Of a stretch of 64,000 nt of DNA, positions 42,831 through 52,200 are shown one piece after another; positions within the stretch are counted from its first letter, which is position 1, and each line of letters opens with the position of its first letter. The stretch lies in contig OZ345372.1 in NCBI GenBank assembly GCA_977006965.1, positions 496,001 through 560,000 on the forward strand, written 5' to 3'. The stretch comes from Phymatolithon calcareum. Taxonomy: Eukaryota; Rhodophyta; Florideophyceae; Hapalidiales. Position numbers and translations under genes: made by a program. The notes below the pieces were generated by a model, which was not told where the DNA came from, searched no databases, and saw only the letters and a program-made list of their open reading frames with translations.

Positions 42831-43689
42831 GCACAGATTGATGGATTATGACACGTGTATTGTTTTTCGGTCGACGATTGGGCCGCGCCGAATTGATCCG
42901 TTACCTCCATTCGAGACTCCTAAGCACTCTCCCCTTCAGGACTCCTGAAGACATGCTTGCCTTGTGTGGCGGGCATAGGTTATATCGGTGTCTGAAAAAC
43001 ACATTCTGCGTTCTGAAACAGACGTGGTTCTGCAATGAACAAGTTAGAAAACAGTGATTTTGTTATCACTAAACCCTTCGAGTTGCGCGATGATTGTGCC
43101 TTAATTTTCAAGAGCAAAATATCTTTCAAACATACATCCTTTTCCAGGCAAAAAGTGTCACTTCGAGATAATGGTAACAGTGAGTCGGATATCGTTTGAG
43201 TATAAGTCTCTGCAATTCATCTGGCCTTGGTCGAAAATTTTGACTTGAAATGTCCTTCAAAGTAAAAGAGAAAGTTCATTTGCTCTTGTAACGTTGATCC
43301 TTTTCGCCGGAGATTCGATTCGAGCGCAATCATGTATGAGAGTCCCTTTTTGCAAGTGCATTTGTCCTTCGATCTCCCCAGCCGAGCTGCGGGAAAACAA
43401 TGCATTCCATGGAATGGATTATTTTGCCGCAGCTCGATTTGCCATCAGCCGAAAATACAATTACAGTAAAGGTTGTAGTTTACAGCTACAGTATGATACA
43501 CTATTGTTCCATATTGTATCATACATGATGTGTCTACTAGAAGGTTACTGTACTGCAGAAGACAGTGGCGCGATCTGTTCGATCTCCCTCTGTACTGCAG
43601 AAGACAGTGGCGCGATCTGTTGTTCGATCTCCCTCAACTACTGTACTTCAGTCAGTTTCATAAAAATATCAGCTAATCACTTGCGTTGA
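42831..43689. other. Spacer before duplication copy B
   Basis: No gene recognised. Includes a palindromic A+T-rich patch (43484-43530, CAGTATGATAC...GTATCATAC) and the tandem duplication listed next. Confidence 0.4.
43549..43635. repeat. Tandem duplication of a 42/45-bp unit
   Basis: TGTACTGCAGAAGACAGTGG and the following bases to CCCTC occur at 43549-43590 and again at 43591-43635, the second unit with three extra bases (TGT). The unit start CTCTGTACTGC resembles the sequence at the left edge of copy A (32420). Confidence 0.85.
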
Positions 43690-43929
43690 GTACTGCGACA
43701 TCAACATAAATACCTGTACCTCACCACTATCATAACAACTCAACAACTTCAATCAGCCATATCTCTGTGAGCGCTTCCTCGTTGCGTGTCTCCTGTCCAG
43801 ATTCTAGTACACAATCGTACATCCCGCCGCAGTCCCCATTCCTCCATCTTCGAAGCAACCAAGCCGCCGTCCTCCTCCTCCATCACTTACCCCGTGCAAA
43901 CCCAAGTCGGCACAGTAAACCACTTCGAC

Positions 43930-46900
43930 ATGGACATCGCCGGTCTCGCTCTTGCGATCATCGCAGAGGCGCGGTATGCTGTGAATAGCATCCAAACTCG
44001 AATTGGCAACTTTCGGCGGGGACCTGGCACCTTCCAACGGTTGACCAATAATCTGGAGAAGGTGATGCGACAAATGGGAGCTGTGGAGACATATCTTAGA
44101 TCGGCACCAGCATCCGCCCCTAGTCGGATCCGCTGTGCCTTCCTGGAAGCAGTTGCTTCCGTGCGGGATATTCTGGAAAACTGCGACTCAACGTTGGAAG
44201 AAGGTTGTGCAAGGGCGTTTAAGGGAAACAAAAGTGGCGTATCGTCGAAATTGAAGTGCTTGTTTAAACGAACAACGCGAGCGACAGCTTTAAGCGACAC
44301 CATGGAAAGCGTGCAACAGCAAGTACAAAGCGCGTCGACGAAGCTGGAAACTCTGATTGCAACGTTCGTGACAGAAGAGAACATTGATGTTGTTGTGAGC
44401 AAGCTGGACAATATGGGAATTAGCGGTAATGAGAAAGAAGTGTATCGAGTGGGATCAAGTACGCCGGTACCCCCGCAAGGCACAACGCTTAAGTTTGATG
44501 CGAAGGATGAGGATGGAAAGCCGTGTACTCCCGAAGGAATGTTGAAGGAATCTATTTTATCGGTGGAGTCTTCGTCGACAGTGACTGCGGCGACTGGAGT
44601 GAGTACGGGCAGGGTGATTACGCCTGCACATGGTGTCCTCGGAATGGCCGGAGTAGGGAAGACGATTGCGTTACAAGGACTTGCGTTTGATGACGACATT
44701 CGGGAACGTTTTCCGGACGGAGTCCAGTACATGTCCCTTGGTCAAAATGCAACGTTCCTGACAGCAAGAGGAGAAATCGCGAACATAATGCGGTCCACAG
44801 GAGCAAAGGCGTCTGTTTCTGTTGTGGAACGCTCGGAGAAGCTGCGAGAAGCTGTTAATTGCGCGGTGGCATGGTTCGATGGGAAAATTTGTCTTTTTCT
44901 CGTGGACGACCTCTGGCCTACGGACAAGAACAAAACCGGGTTCCTGAGTGATGTTATCCAGCTGTTGAGGAGCTGTCCGGAGAGTCGGATGGCAATAACG
45001 ACAAGGAGTACACACATAGCGCACTCTGCTGGGCGACCTGTGGATTTCTCACCAAGAGATGCACTAGGGGATGTGTCTGTGAGTATGTTCATGACTCACA
45101 CAAAACAAGATGCTACAAAGTATGGGCTTGCAGAAGTCACCGGCGACTTGAGAAAGAATATTGTAATGATCTTAAAGTGTTGCGCCGGGTTGCCTATAGC
45201 GCTAGCAATTGCAGGAAGTGCAGTTCGTTTCCTGTCAAGAGAACATGGTGATTTTGAAGGTGGATGTGAGGAATATGCTTCACAGCTGGAGGAGCGGAGC
45301 ATTGAACTTGGGGAAGAGCAGGGTGCAGACGGTTGGAGCTTGTATACAGGAATCTCACTGACTCTGAAGATGTTGGAAGTTGAATTCGTGAAGCTGAAGG
45401 CAAGAAATTCGGTGGACATGGACCATTCGATAGCCGATCTGTACACAAGTCTGTGCGTGTTGGAAAACCAGGGTTGGATGCCGATTTCCGTGCTGAGCAG
45501 AATGTGGAAGGTGGAGAAAGGTTTTTGTTTGGGTGTAGTGCGGCTTCTCAGTGAGTTGAGTCTTTGTAAGCTTACTTTTCGTGAAGATGCAGAAGGGCGG
45601 AGGAAAGAACGTGGTGTGATGGTTCATGATCTACAATTGGAGTTTTGTAGACGAAAGGCGGAGACGACGAAGACAAGCTCAATATGGCACACACGGCTTT
45701 TGAACGGATATCTGGCAGGGGAAGCGAGGACATGTGAAGATCCATTGATTGCAGATGAAGGTGGTTCGTTTGAGGAAGAGTTGTTGGGACAGAAAGCGAG
45801 AGCATGGTGGACCGTCGGGGATGACGGTTATATTCTTGGTGAACTTGGCAGACACCTTGTGTGTGCCGATTTGATAATGGAGCTTGGGGCTCTTTTGTTG
45901 GATGTTCGTTGGACGCATGCGCGTTGTGAGATGGGTGGTATGTTGGCATTGAAATCGGAGTTTGATTGTTTGCTGACGGTTGGAGACGAATTTATTCCGG
46001 AAAGAGTAAGACGGAGCTTCGAATTGATTTGGAAAGCGATACAAGTGTCATGGGGAAGAGTAACGGAAGGGCAGCGGGCGTTTCTGTTCCAAGTGTGCGG
46101 ACGACTGTTGAAGATAAGGACGGAGGACGGAGTTGTAGAGGCGTATTTGAAAAGCGTTGAATCACAGACACCGAAGCCTTATTTGCGGCCCGTGAACTCG
46201 TTTTTCCCAGATCCGCGGAGCTCGCCGATGATGGAGATCCCCGTGGGAGGGTATTGGGGGGCGGTTGATTGGTCTCCATGTGGACGTTTTGTGGCATCAG
46301 GAGCAGGCGATGATATTATAGTGGCAGATGCGTCGACGGGTGAGATATTGAAGCGGCTGAAAGGACACACTGGAAAAGTAATATGTGTTTCGTTTTCTGG
46401 TGGATCAAGAACAATTGTCTCTGGGTCGTGGGACAAATCGATCGGGGTATGGGAATGGGAGACATGTGAGTGTCCAGTGCGTGTTCTCGAAGGGCACAGC
46501 GAGAGGGTGAGCGATGTTGCTGTGAGCAGCGATGGGGAGAAGATATATTCGTGTGGTGAAGATTGTACGTTGAGGATATGGGAGGCGATCACCGGTTCAC
46601 AGGTTGGAGAATTGGTACAGCAGTGCAGAGTTTTGTGTGTCGCCGTTTCGAATGACGATCAGTTGGTTGCAATTGGTCTGGAGGATGGAACACTGGAGGT
46701 TGTTGACAGTTTCGCGGGGAAGACTATTTTCGAATATACGGAGGCGCACGGGAATTGGATAAGTTCTGTTGCATTCAGTGGGACGGGCGAACGGTTGGTG
46801 ACGGGGTCAGATGACAGTACAATCCGTGTATGGGACACGGGGGCATGGATGAGTATTGGTGAACCGTTTGAAGGACACACGGATTGGGTGAGATGTGTTA

Positions 46901-47970
46901 GATTCAGTGGTGATGGACGTCAAATTGCATCAGGATCCTGTGATGGGACTGTTCGGTTGTGGGACGCGAACAGTGGGAGAAATACGTGGACATCCGCAAA
47001 GGTGCACAGCTGGGTGGAAAGTGTTGCGTTTACTCCTAACGGGGGAACAATAATTTCCGGGTGTGGAGATGGTAGTATTCGCGTTTGGGACACACTTGTG
47101 GAAGCGGAAGCAACTGAGTTTGAACATGGACATTCCGAACCGGTGGTGGCCGTTGCGTTAATCCGTGACGGGCTTCGAATAGCGTCCGGGTCGCGAGATG
47201 GAACGGTATGTTTGTGGGTCTCGCGTACGGGCAACCAGATTGGTGGACCAATGCAAGGACACACGAATTGGGTGAGCTGCGTTTCGTTCAGTGATGACGG
47301 GCGACAGGTGGTCTCTGGTTCATGGGACGGAACTGTTCGAGTGTGGGACGCGAAGACGTTTAATGAAATTGGGAACGTTCTTCAAGGTCACGGTGACTGC
47401 GTCGAATGTGTTTCGTTCAGCTCGGATGGTCTACGGATCGTTTCGGGATCCGATGACAAAACAGTTCGCATTTGGGAGGTGGAATCAGGAATGCAAATTG
47501 GAGAAGCCTTGGAAGGGCACGAGGGACGTGTTTTGAAGGTATCTGAAAGCGGAGACGGATCGCACGTCGTGTCCCGAGACGATGATGGCGTTGTCATCAT
47601 TTGGAATCGAGAAACGCGAAATTGTGTTTGGAAATCGGGCGGACGATCCCGTGATTCTGAAGATGAAACGTCGAGCGAGCATGGCAGGGACACTAAATAC
47701 GTAGTGACGGACAAGGAAGCGGCGGAGATTATTCGGAGTTGTGGACAGCAAACGCCACATCTATGGCCGGATTCCTTCCCGGCATATACGGCGGAAGCAT
47801 ACTGCCGCGTTAACTCGGTTTATGCGAATATACCCGCAGAAGACACGTTGCTTGGGACGTTCCCGTCTGATTTGTATGAGTGGCAATATAATGAAGCAAG
47901 CAAGTTGCTTGTTGGTGGACTAGGGAGTGGGGCAGTCGCTATATGTAATTTAATGATGGAAGAGGAATGA
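43930..47970 (+). CDS. NLR-like receptor B: helical N-terminus, NB-ARC, WD40 repeats
   Basis: Also 1346 aa, collinear with receptor A without any length change. All ATPase motifs are intact (GMAGVGKT, LFLVDDLW, MAITTRS, GLPIALAIAGSAV, MVHDLQLEF). It differs from A in three ways. A run of changes lies directly after the P-loop region (about residues 255-315, for example RRRFPQGMQ versus RERFPDGVQ). There are scattered changes in the linker. Most changes fall in the WD40 blades, chiefly at the three residues after GH and at the residue before the conserved Asp of the SGSxD turn. The N-terminal helical domain is almost identical, suggesting that both use the same signalling output. An upstream non-ATG extension (from 43786) is open, but I chose the ATG shared with copy A. 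Confidence 0.93.
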   Translation: MDIAGLALAIIAEARYAVNSIQTRIGNFRRGPGTFQRLTNNLEKVMRQMGAVETYLRSAPASAPSRIRCAFLEAVASVRDILENCDSTLEEGCARAFKGNKSGVSSKLKCLFKRTTRATALSDTMESVQQQVQSASTKLETLIATFVTEENIDVVVSKLDNMGISGNEKEVYRVGSSTPVPPQGTTLKFDAKDEDGKPCTPEGMLKESILSVESSSTVTAATGVSTGRVITPAHGVLGMAGVGKTIALQGLAFDDDIRERFPDGVQYMSLGQNATFLTARGEIANIMRSTGAKASVSVVERSEKLREAVNCAVAWFDGKICLFLVDDLWPTDKNKTGFLSDVIQLLRSCPESRMAITTRSTHIAHSAGRPVDFSPRDALGDVSVSMFMTHTKQDATKYGLAEVTGDLRKNIVMILKCCAGLPIALAIAGSAVRFLSREHGDFEGGCEEYASQLEERSIELGEEQGADGWSLYTGISLTLKMLEVEFVKLKARNSVDMDHSIADLYTSLCVLENQGWMPISVLSRMWKVEKGFCLGVVRLLSELSLCKLTFREDAEGRRKERGVMVHDLQLEFCRRKAETTKTSSIWHTRLLNGYLAGEARTCEDPLIADEGGSFEEELLGQKARAWWTVGDDGYILGELGRHLVCADLIMELGALLLDVRWTHARCEMGGMLALKSEFDCLLTVGDEFIPERVRRSFELIWKAIQVSWGRVTEGQRAFLFQVCGRLLKIRTEDGVVEAYLKSVESQTPKPYLRPVNSFFPDPRSSPMMEIPVGGYWGAVDWSPCGRFVASGAGDDIIVADASTGEILKRLKGHTGKVICVSFSGGSRTIVSGSWDKSIGVWEWETCECPVRVLEGHSERVSDVAVSSDGEKIYSCGEDCTLRIWEAITGSQVGELVQQCRVLCVAVSNDDQLVAIGLEDGTLEVVDSFAGKTIFEYTEAHGNWISSVAFSGTGERLVTGSDDSTIRVWDTGAWMSIGEPFEGHTDWVRCVRFSGDGRQIASGSCDGTVRLWDANSGRNTWTSAKVHSWVESVAFTPNGGTIISGCGDGSIRVWDTLVEAEATEFEHGHSEPVVAVALIRDGLRIASGSRDGTVCLWVSRTGNQIGGPMQGHTNWVSCVSFSDDGRQVVSGSWDGTVRVWDAKTFNEIGNVLQGHGDCVECVSFSSDGLRIVSGSDDKTVRIWEVESGMQIGEALEGHEGRVLKVSESGDGSHVVSRDDDGVVIIWNRETRNCVWKSGGRSRDSEDETSSEHGRDTKYVVTDKEAAEIIRSCGQQTPHLWPDSFPAYTAEAYCRVNSVYANIPAEDTLLGTFPSDLYEWQYNEASKLLVGGLGSGAVAICNLMMEEE

Positions 47971-49070
47971 ATAGTGAGCGCAGAACCTCCATTTCGCATT
48001 GACGCTATGCGTAAAAATACCATGTGTCTTCTGTCATCCGTGAACGGTTGCAGCACTCGAACGATTTTCTACTCGAGCATAATATAGTACAGTAGTTGGA
48101 CACGGAAGAAAGGTAAGTTCAATGAAGCGGTTCCTAATGTTGGGCGCGAGGCGCAGCCTCCCATATACAAATTCTGTCGCAATGTTATCCAAGTAATGCC
48201 CTCCTCAGTCTCCTGTGCTGGTGACTATTTTGCCCCCATTCAATAAGAAATACAAGAAGCCTGTGTCGGCCAATTCCAGAGCACCGCAACTCATGCTGGT
48301 GGCACGCAATGCCAAATGCCTCGCCAAGCTTCGAACGCGCGAATGGTCACTTCGAGGACGTCAATAATAAGGCCTTGAATTCGCCTCGCAAAATGAGCCA
48401 TATCGTCAAAAATTACCTCACACTCCGCCACATGACGCTCATCGGCCGGAACGGCTGTGTCCTTCTCGCCACCGGCAGCAAGCTCCCCGCCCCTACCATA
48501 ACAGCCTCCGTCAAACTTCCACGGCCGCCTCCCGTCGCACATCAATGATCAACTTGAACTTCTTCTCTGCCGCGGCCGCCTCGTATCCCATTGTGGCCGT
48601 CCACTACCTTGCCCGCGCGAACAAGGTGCGACCGTGGTGCGGGCCAAATCAAATCGACCGTCGGTTCATTTCACCATGCCAGCGCACCGAGCAAGTTGGC
48701 GTCACGCGCACGCCATATCCAACGTTCGCCCTAATGACACCGTGTCGACAACACGCCCAACGACGTGTGTATTAGTCGTTGTTGTTCTTCTGTGGCAGCG
48801 AAATCAACGCATGCGCATGCCTCGCACGAATTGAGGTGGTCATAGGCGGCGGAGATCCTGGATTGTAGAGCGACTGGAGCGCAAATTTTTTTGGAGTGCC
48901 CTACTAAATTAAACCAAAATTAAAGCTTCAAAATCATGCATGCATGATTTTGCACAGTACTTTTTCGAAAAATAATTGTGTATGTACAGTATCATAAGCC
49001 TCACAGCTGTGCTGAGCAGCTTCTGCATCTCTTGCACGCACCCACACGTGTTCACCAAGGTCCAGCCAGG
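47971..49070. other. Spacer between NLR-B and REV3
   Basis: Holds the NLR 3' UTR, a segment of about 375 bp (48196-48572) missing from copy A, and the REV3 upstream region. The extra segment has open frames of about 80 codons on both strands (48309-48548 plus, 48545-48291 minus) but no family match. Confidence 0.4.
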
Positions 49071-49235
49071 ATGAACGAAAAGTCTTTGCACCACAGGACT
49101 GAAGAAGCCCATGCAATAGAACACCCACTTTCCCATGTTCCCGACTTGAACGGGACGCAAAACACGCCTCCTCGGTATGAAGGACGATGGCGGCTTCAAC
49201 ACAGCAGTGGCCTCGATTCGCATCGTTTACATTGA
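49071..49235 (+). other. Upstream ORF overlapping the REV3 start codon
   Basis: An ATG-led 54-codon ORF begins 106 bases before the REV3 ATG and terminates 59 bases inside the REV3 coding region in a different frame. Ribosomes that initiate at it would bypass the REV3 start, so it should lower REV3 translation. Human REV3L mRNA is also known to carry an out-of-frame upstream AUG. Confidence 0.6.
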
Positions 49236-52200
49236 CCATTACATGCTCTCGCTTAGTGACTATTCATCATCTCTTCACTTTCACGCTGCTCGATTGCGTC
49301 TAGAGGGCGGCGACCATTCAGCAAAACTCCCTGTCGTTCGCATATTTGGATCCACACCTGCGGGCCAGAAAGCCTGTCTCCACCTCCATGGCGCTCTTCC
49401 GTACATGTACCTCCCTGTACCCGACGGCATGTTTTCGGATGCTGCCGTCGCATTCGCGCAGAAGCTGAGGAACGCGCTTGAGACGGCACATAGAGCTGTG
49501 CTCCAAGTGGAAGCGGCCGCTTCTGTTGAAAAGCTTTCGGATCGAATTCCACCAGCAATCTCAAGCCTGGAACCTGTACTGAAGACGAGTATTTACGGTT
49601 ACCATCATCCGTCACTATTCCTGCATCTCAAGGCATGTAATCCACGCACCATCCACCGCATTGCCGACATACTTGCGCAGGGTGGCCTTCCGGGTGAACT
49701 CACCCCGCTCCATCTTCAGCCTTATGAATCGCATATCCCGTTCCATTTGCAGGTGCTTACCGACCTCTCCCTGGTCGGTATGGGATACGTCAACTTGAAA
49801 TCGTGCCGATTTCGAGTCCCGCTGCCTGCCGCCATCGGCAATAAAGTGCCGGAACGAGAGTTTGCGCGTCCAAATGTTAATCGCAAATTTTATGACGGCA
49901 TGCAAAACGGTCATGAGCACCTGGTTTGGCCGTTTGCCATGGCACGCCGCTCATCGTCAGAGCTTGAACTTGACGCATTTGTGGATGATGTTTTGAACGC
50001 GCGCAAGGTGGAAGTTGACAAAGAGAAGCGCGAATGGCCGGCCGGCTTTGTCTCCAAGTCCCTCCGCATTCTGTGGGAGGAAGAACGATTGCGAACGGGT
50101 TGTACTCCAATCGCGCGAAAGGAGGAGTCGCGAGAGCTTAAGGCTGGGCCCGATTGTACAGACCCCTATCTGAGAAGGAAGGTGCAAGCATTGGCGAACG
50201 GGCAGGTGCCCCCGAGCGCTCCTGTGCGGTCGATTACACCGAATAGCGGACCGAGGCTTAGTCAGAAGTCTGGCCAGAACAACACTCAGGAGTCGATGCA
50301 GAGTAAAGAATTACTTTCGTCAATTCCGTCATCCTTCGAAGACGTCTTCCGCTTTCTTGACGGTGATGCGATTGCTGATGATACCTCTGGAGATGGAAAT
50401 AATCGACGGTCTACTTCCCCGAGATGTGACCCTATTTTGGATAGCGATGGCGAGATTGCGGAAGAGGAAGATGCTCTTTCACAATGGGCCGACATTGCAC
50501 ACTGCACGCAAAGCACAGACGAAATCAAACCAATTCCACAAGGCGATGCTCCTGGTGATCCTGATGAAAAAATTAATCCGCGAGAAGAGACGAAGAGTTC
50601 CAAGTGGAGGCGAAGATCGAAACGTGCTCAGAAACGTGTTTCTCTGACAGTTCAAGAAGCGCCACCCATTGCACGCTCTTCGGCTGCACGAGTATTTGAG
50701 GATGTAAATGAGAAAAAGAATCAGTCAAGCGAGGGCGGCTCCATTTACACTAAAGTTCATTCTGGAATGCTGTCGCAGAGCCCGACAGGTAGCAACATTC
50801 GAATTGGGACATCGCAAGGGCAACTCCCACAGCGGAAATTGGCATCAAGGGCGGAAGTTGAATCCGTCGGAGTGCGGAACTCAGACGATAAAGCTCCACT
50901 GGAATCACTACAACCTGAACTTGCTGTGGACCCACGGTGTACCGCCCTTGTGCAGAATGACTACATTGTCGACCAGCTGGCTGACTTCGAGGATGGAAAA
51001 GAGCGTATTCCGACCCCGAAAAATACTTCCAGGGTGATTTCTCGTCAACCCTTAAACTCCAGTCCTCGAAAAATGGACGTATCCGGTGATCGGAATCTTT
51101 CTCAAGTGCCAGTATCCGCCAAGATTCGAATCAGCACGCAAAAAACGCAGCAGGCTGATGAAATTTCTGCAACACGTCTTCACGCAACGCCTGAACGGGT
51201 GCTGCTGCGAAAAAGCGACGTAGAGGGCATTACTCCTGTGGTTGTGCTATCGAAGTCTGAATTCGCTCCCGGCTCTCTGCCTGTTGCGCATGAGAACAGA
51301 GAGTATAATGCGGACCATGTATCCGATATTGATGAAGAAGTTGAGTCAACTCCGCAAGAGAAAACTTTTGTGCGGTTTTCCAGTCGGCCGTGGAGCTCGC
51401 CACCCCATAATATTGAGGTGTCGCCGCCCCAAAGGCCGGCTCAAGTTTCTGAAGCGAAGAAACTGATAGGTATTGCCTCTCGTCAATCATCGGTTCCGAA
51501 ATTTGTGTCGCAAGAGAGTGATTCAACGAAAAGACCGGATTCTTCCCCACACAGTTCTCATTCCACGCCGTTGCCTCTTACTCAGCCAGAGCAAAGCGGT
51601 GGAAAATCAACAGGGCGCTCTCGTCGACTTCGAGTCACTCATGATGCCCAATGTATTGGACCGCAATCACCTGCAGATTTTATTCGACCTGCCCGAAAGC
51701 CCCCATATCTGACTGAGCTCCGAAAAGCGCAGCCGGAACATGGCGTTCCATCTGTGGTACACACACCAGCATTTTATGGGAACCCGAAAGATGCTTCCCA
51801 AAAGCCTGAGGTGTTTGCCGGCGTAACTTTCAAAATTCCCGTCGGTGGATTGGAGAACAACCCCACGTTTATTTCTGACTTTCGAGGCGAAGAGGACGAA
51901 CTACCTTCCATGGTGTCCCATATTATCCCGGTTAGGCGTCCTCCATCCACGAAAGAACTGCGTCGTTCTGCTTCTTCGGGCGCGGCAGCCGGTGGAAGTG
52001 CGATAACCCAGAGAGTGAAAATCGATTCGGCGGGACGTCAGGTCCAACTTAATAACAAAAATGCTTTGGGGTTCGAATCCATGTCCCAAGATTCTAATGC
52101 TGCTGTTGCACCAGGAGATTCTGCGGGACCCGTCAAAAGGCGCGTTGTTAGAGGTTCTAGTGGTATGGATTCTGATTCCGATGATTCATCGCTGGGCGAA

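Larger units (their letters stand above)
43690..51653 (+). repeat. Segmental duplication, copy B (NLR-B + intact REV3 5' part)
   Basis: Partner of 32424-40024. Long stretches are identical to copy A, for example in the NLR WD40 blades 9-10 (about 47340-47510), while others are patchily diverged. Beyond 51653 the sequence is unique and continues the REV3 gene, so copy B sits on the ancestral REV3 locus and copy A is the derived or truncated one. Confidence 0.93.

Noticed and set aside
43786-43929. Upstream extension of NLR-B (43786 onward)
   Set aside because: Begins at a non-ATG codon; the ATG at 43930 is shared with copy A and gives proteins of identical length.
52050-52090. GGGTTCGAATCC, which resembles a tRNA T-arm
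   Set aside because: It lies inside the REV3 coding exon and no acceptor or anticodon stems can be built around it.
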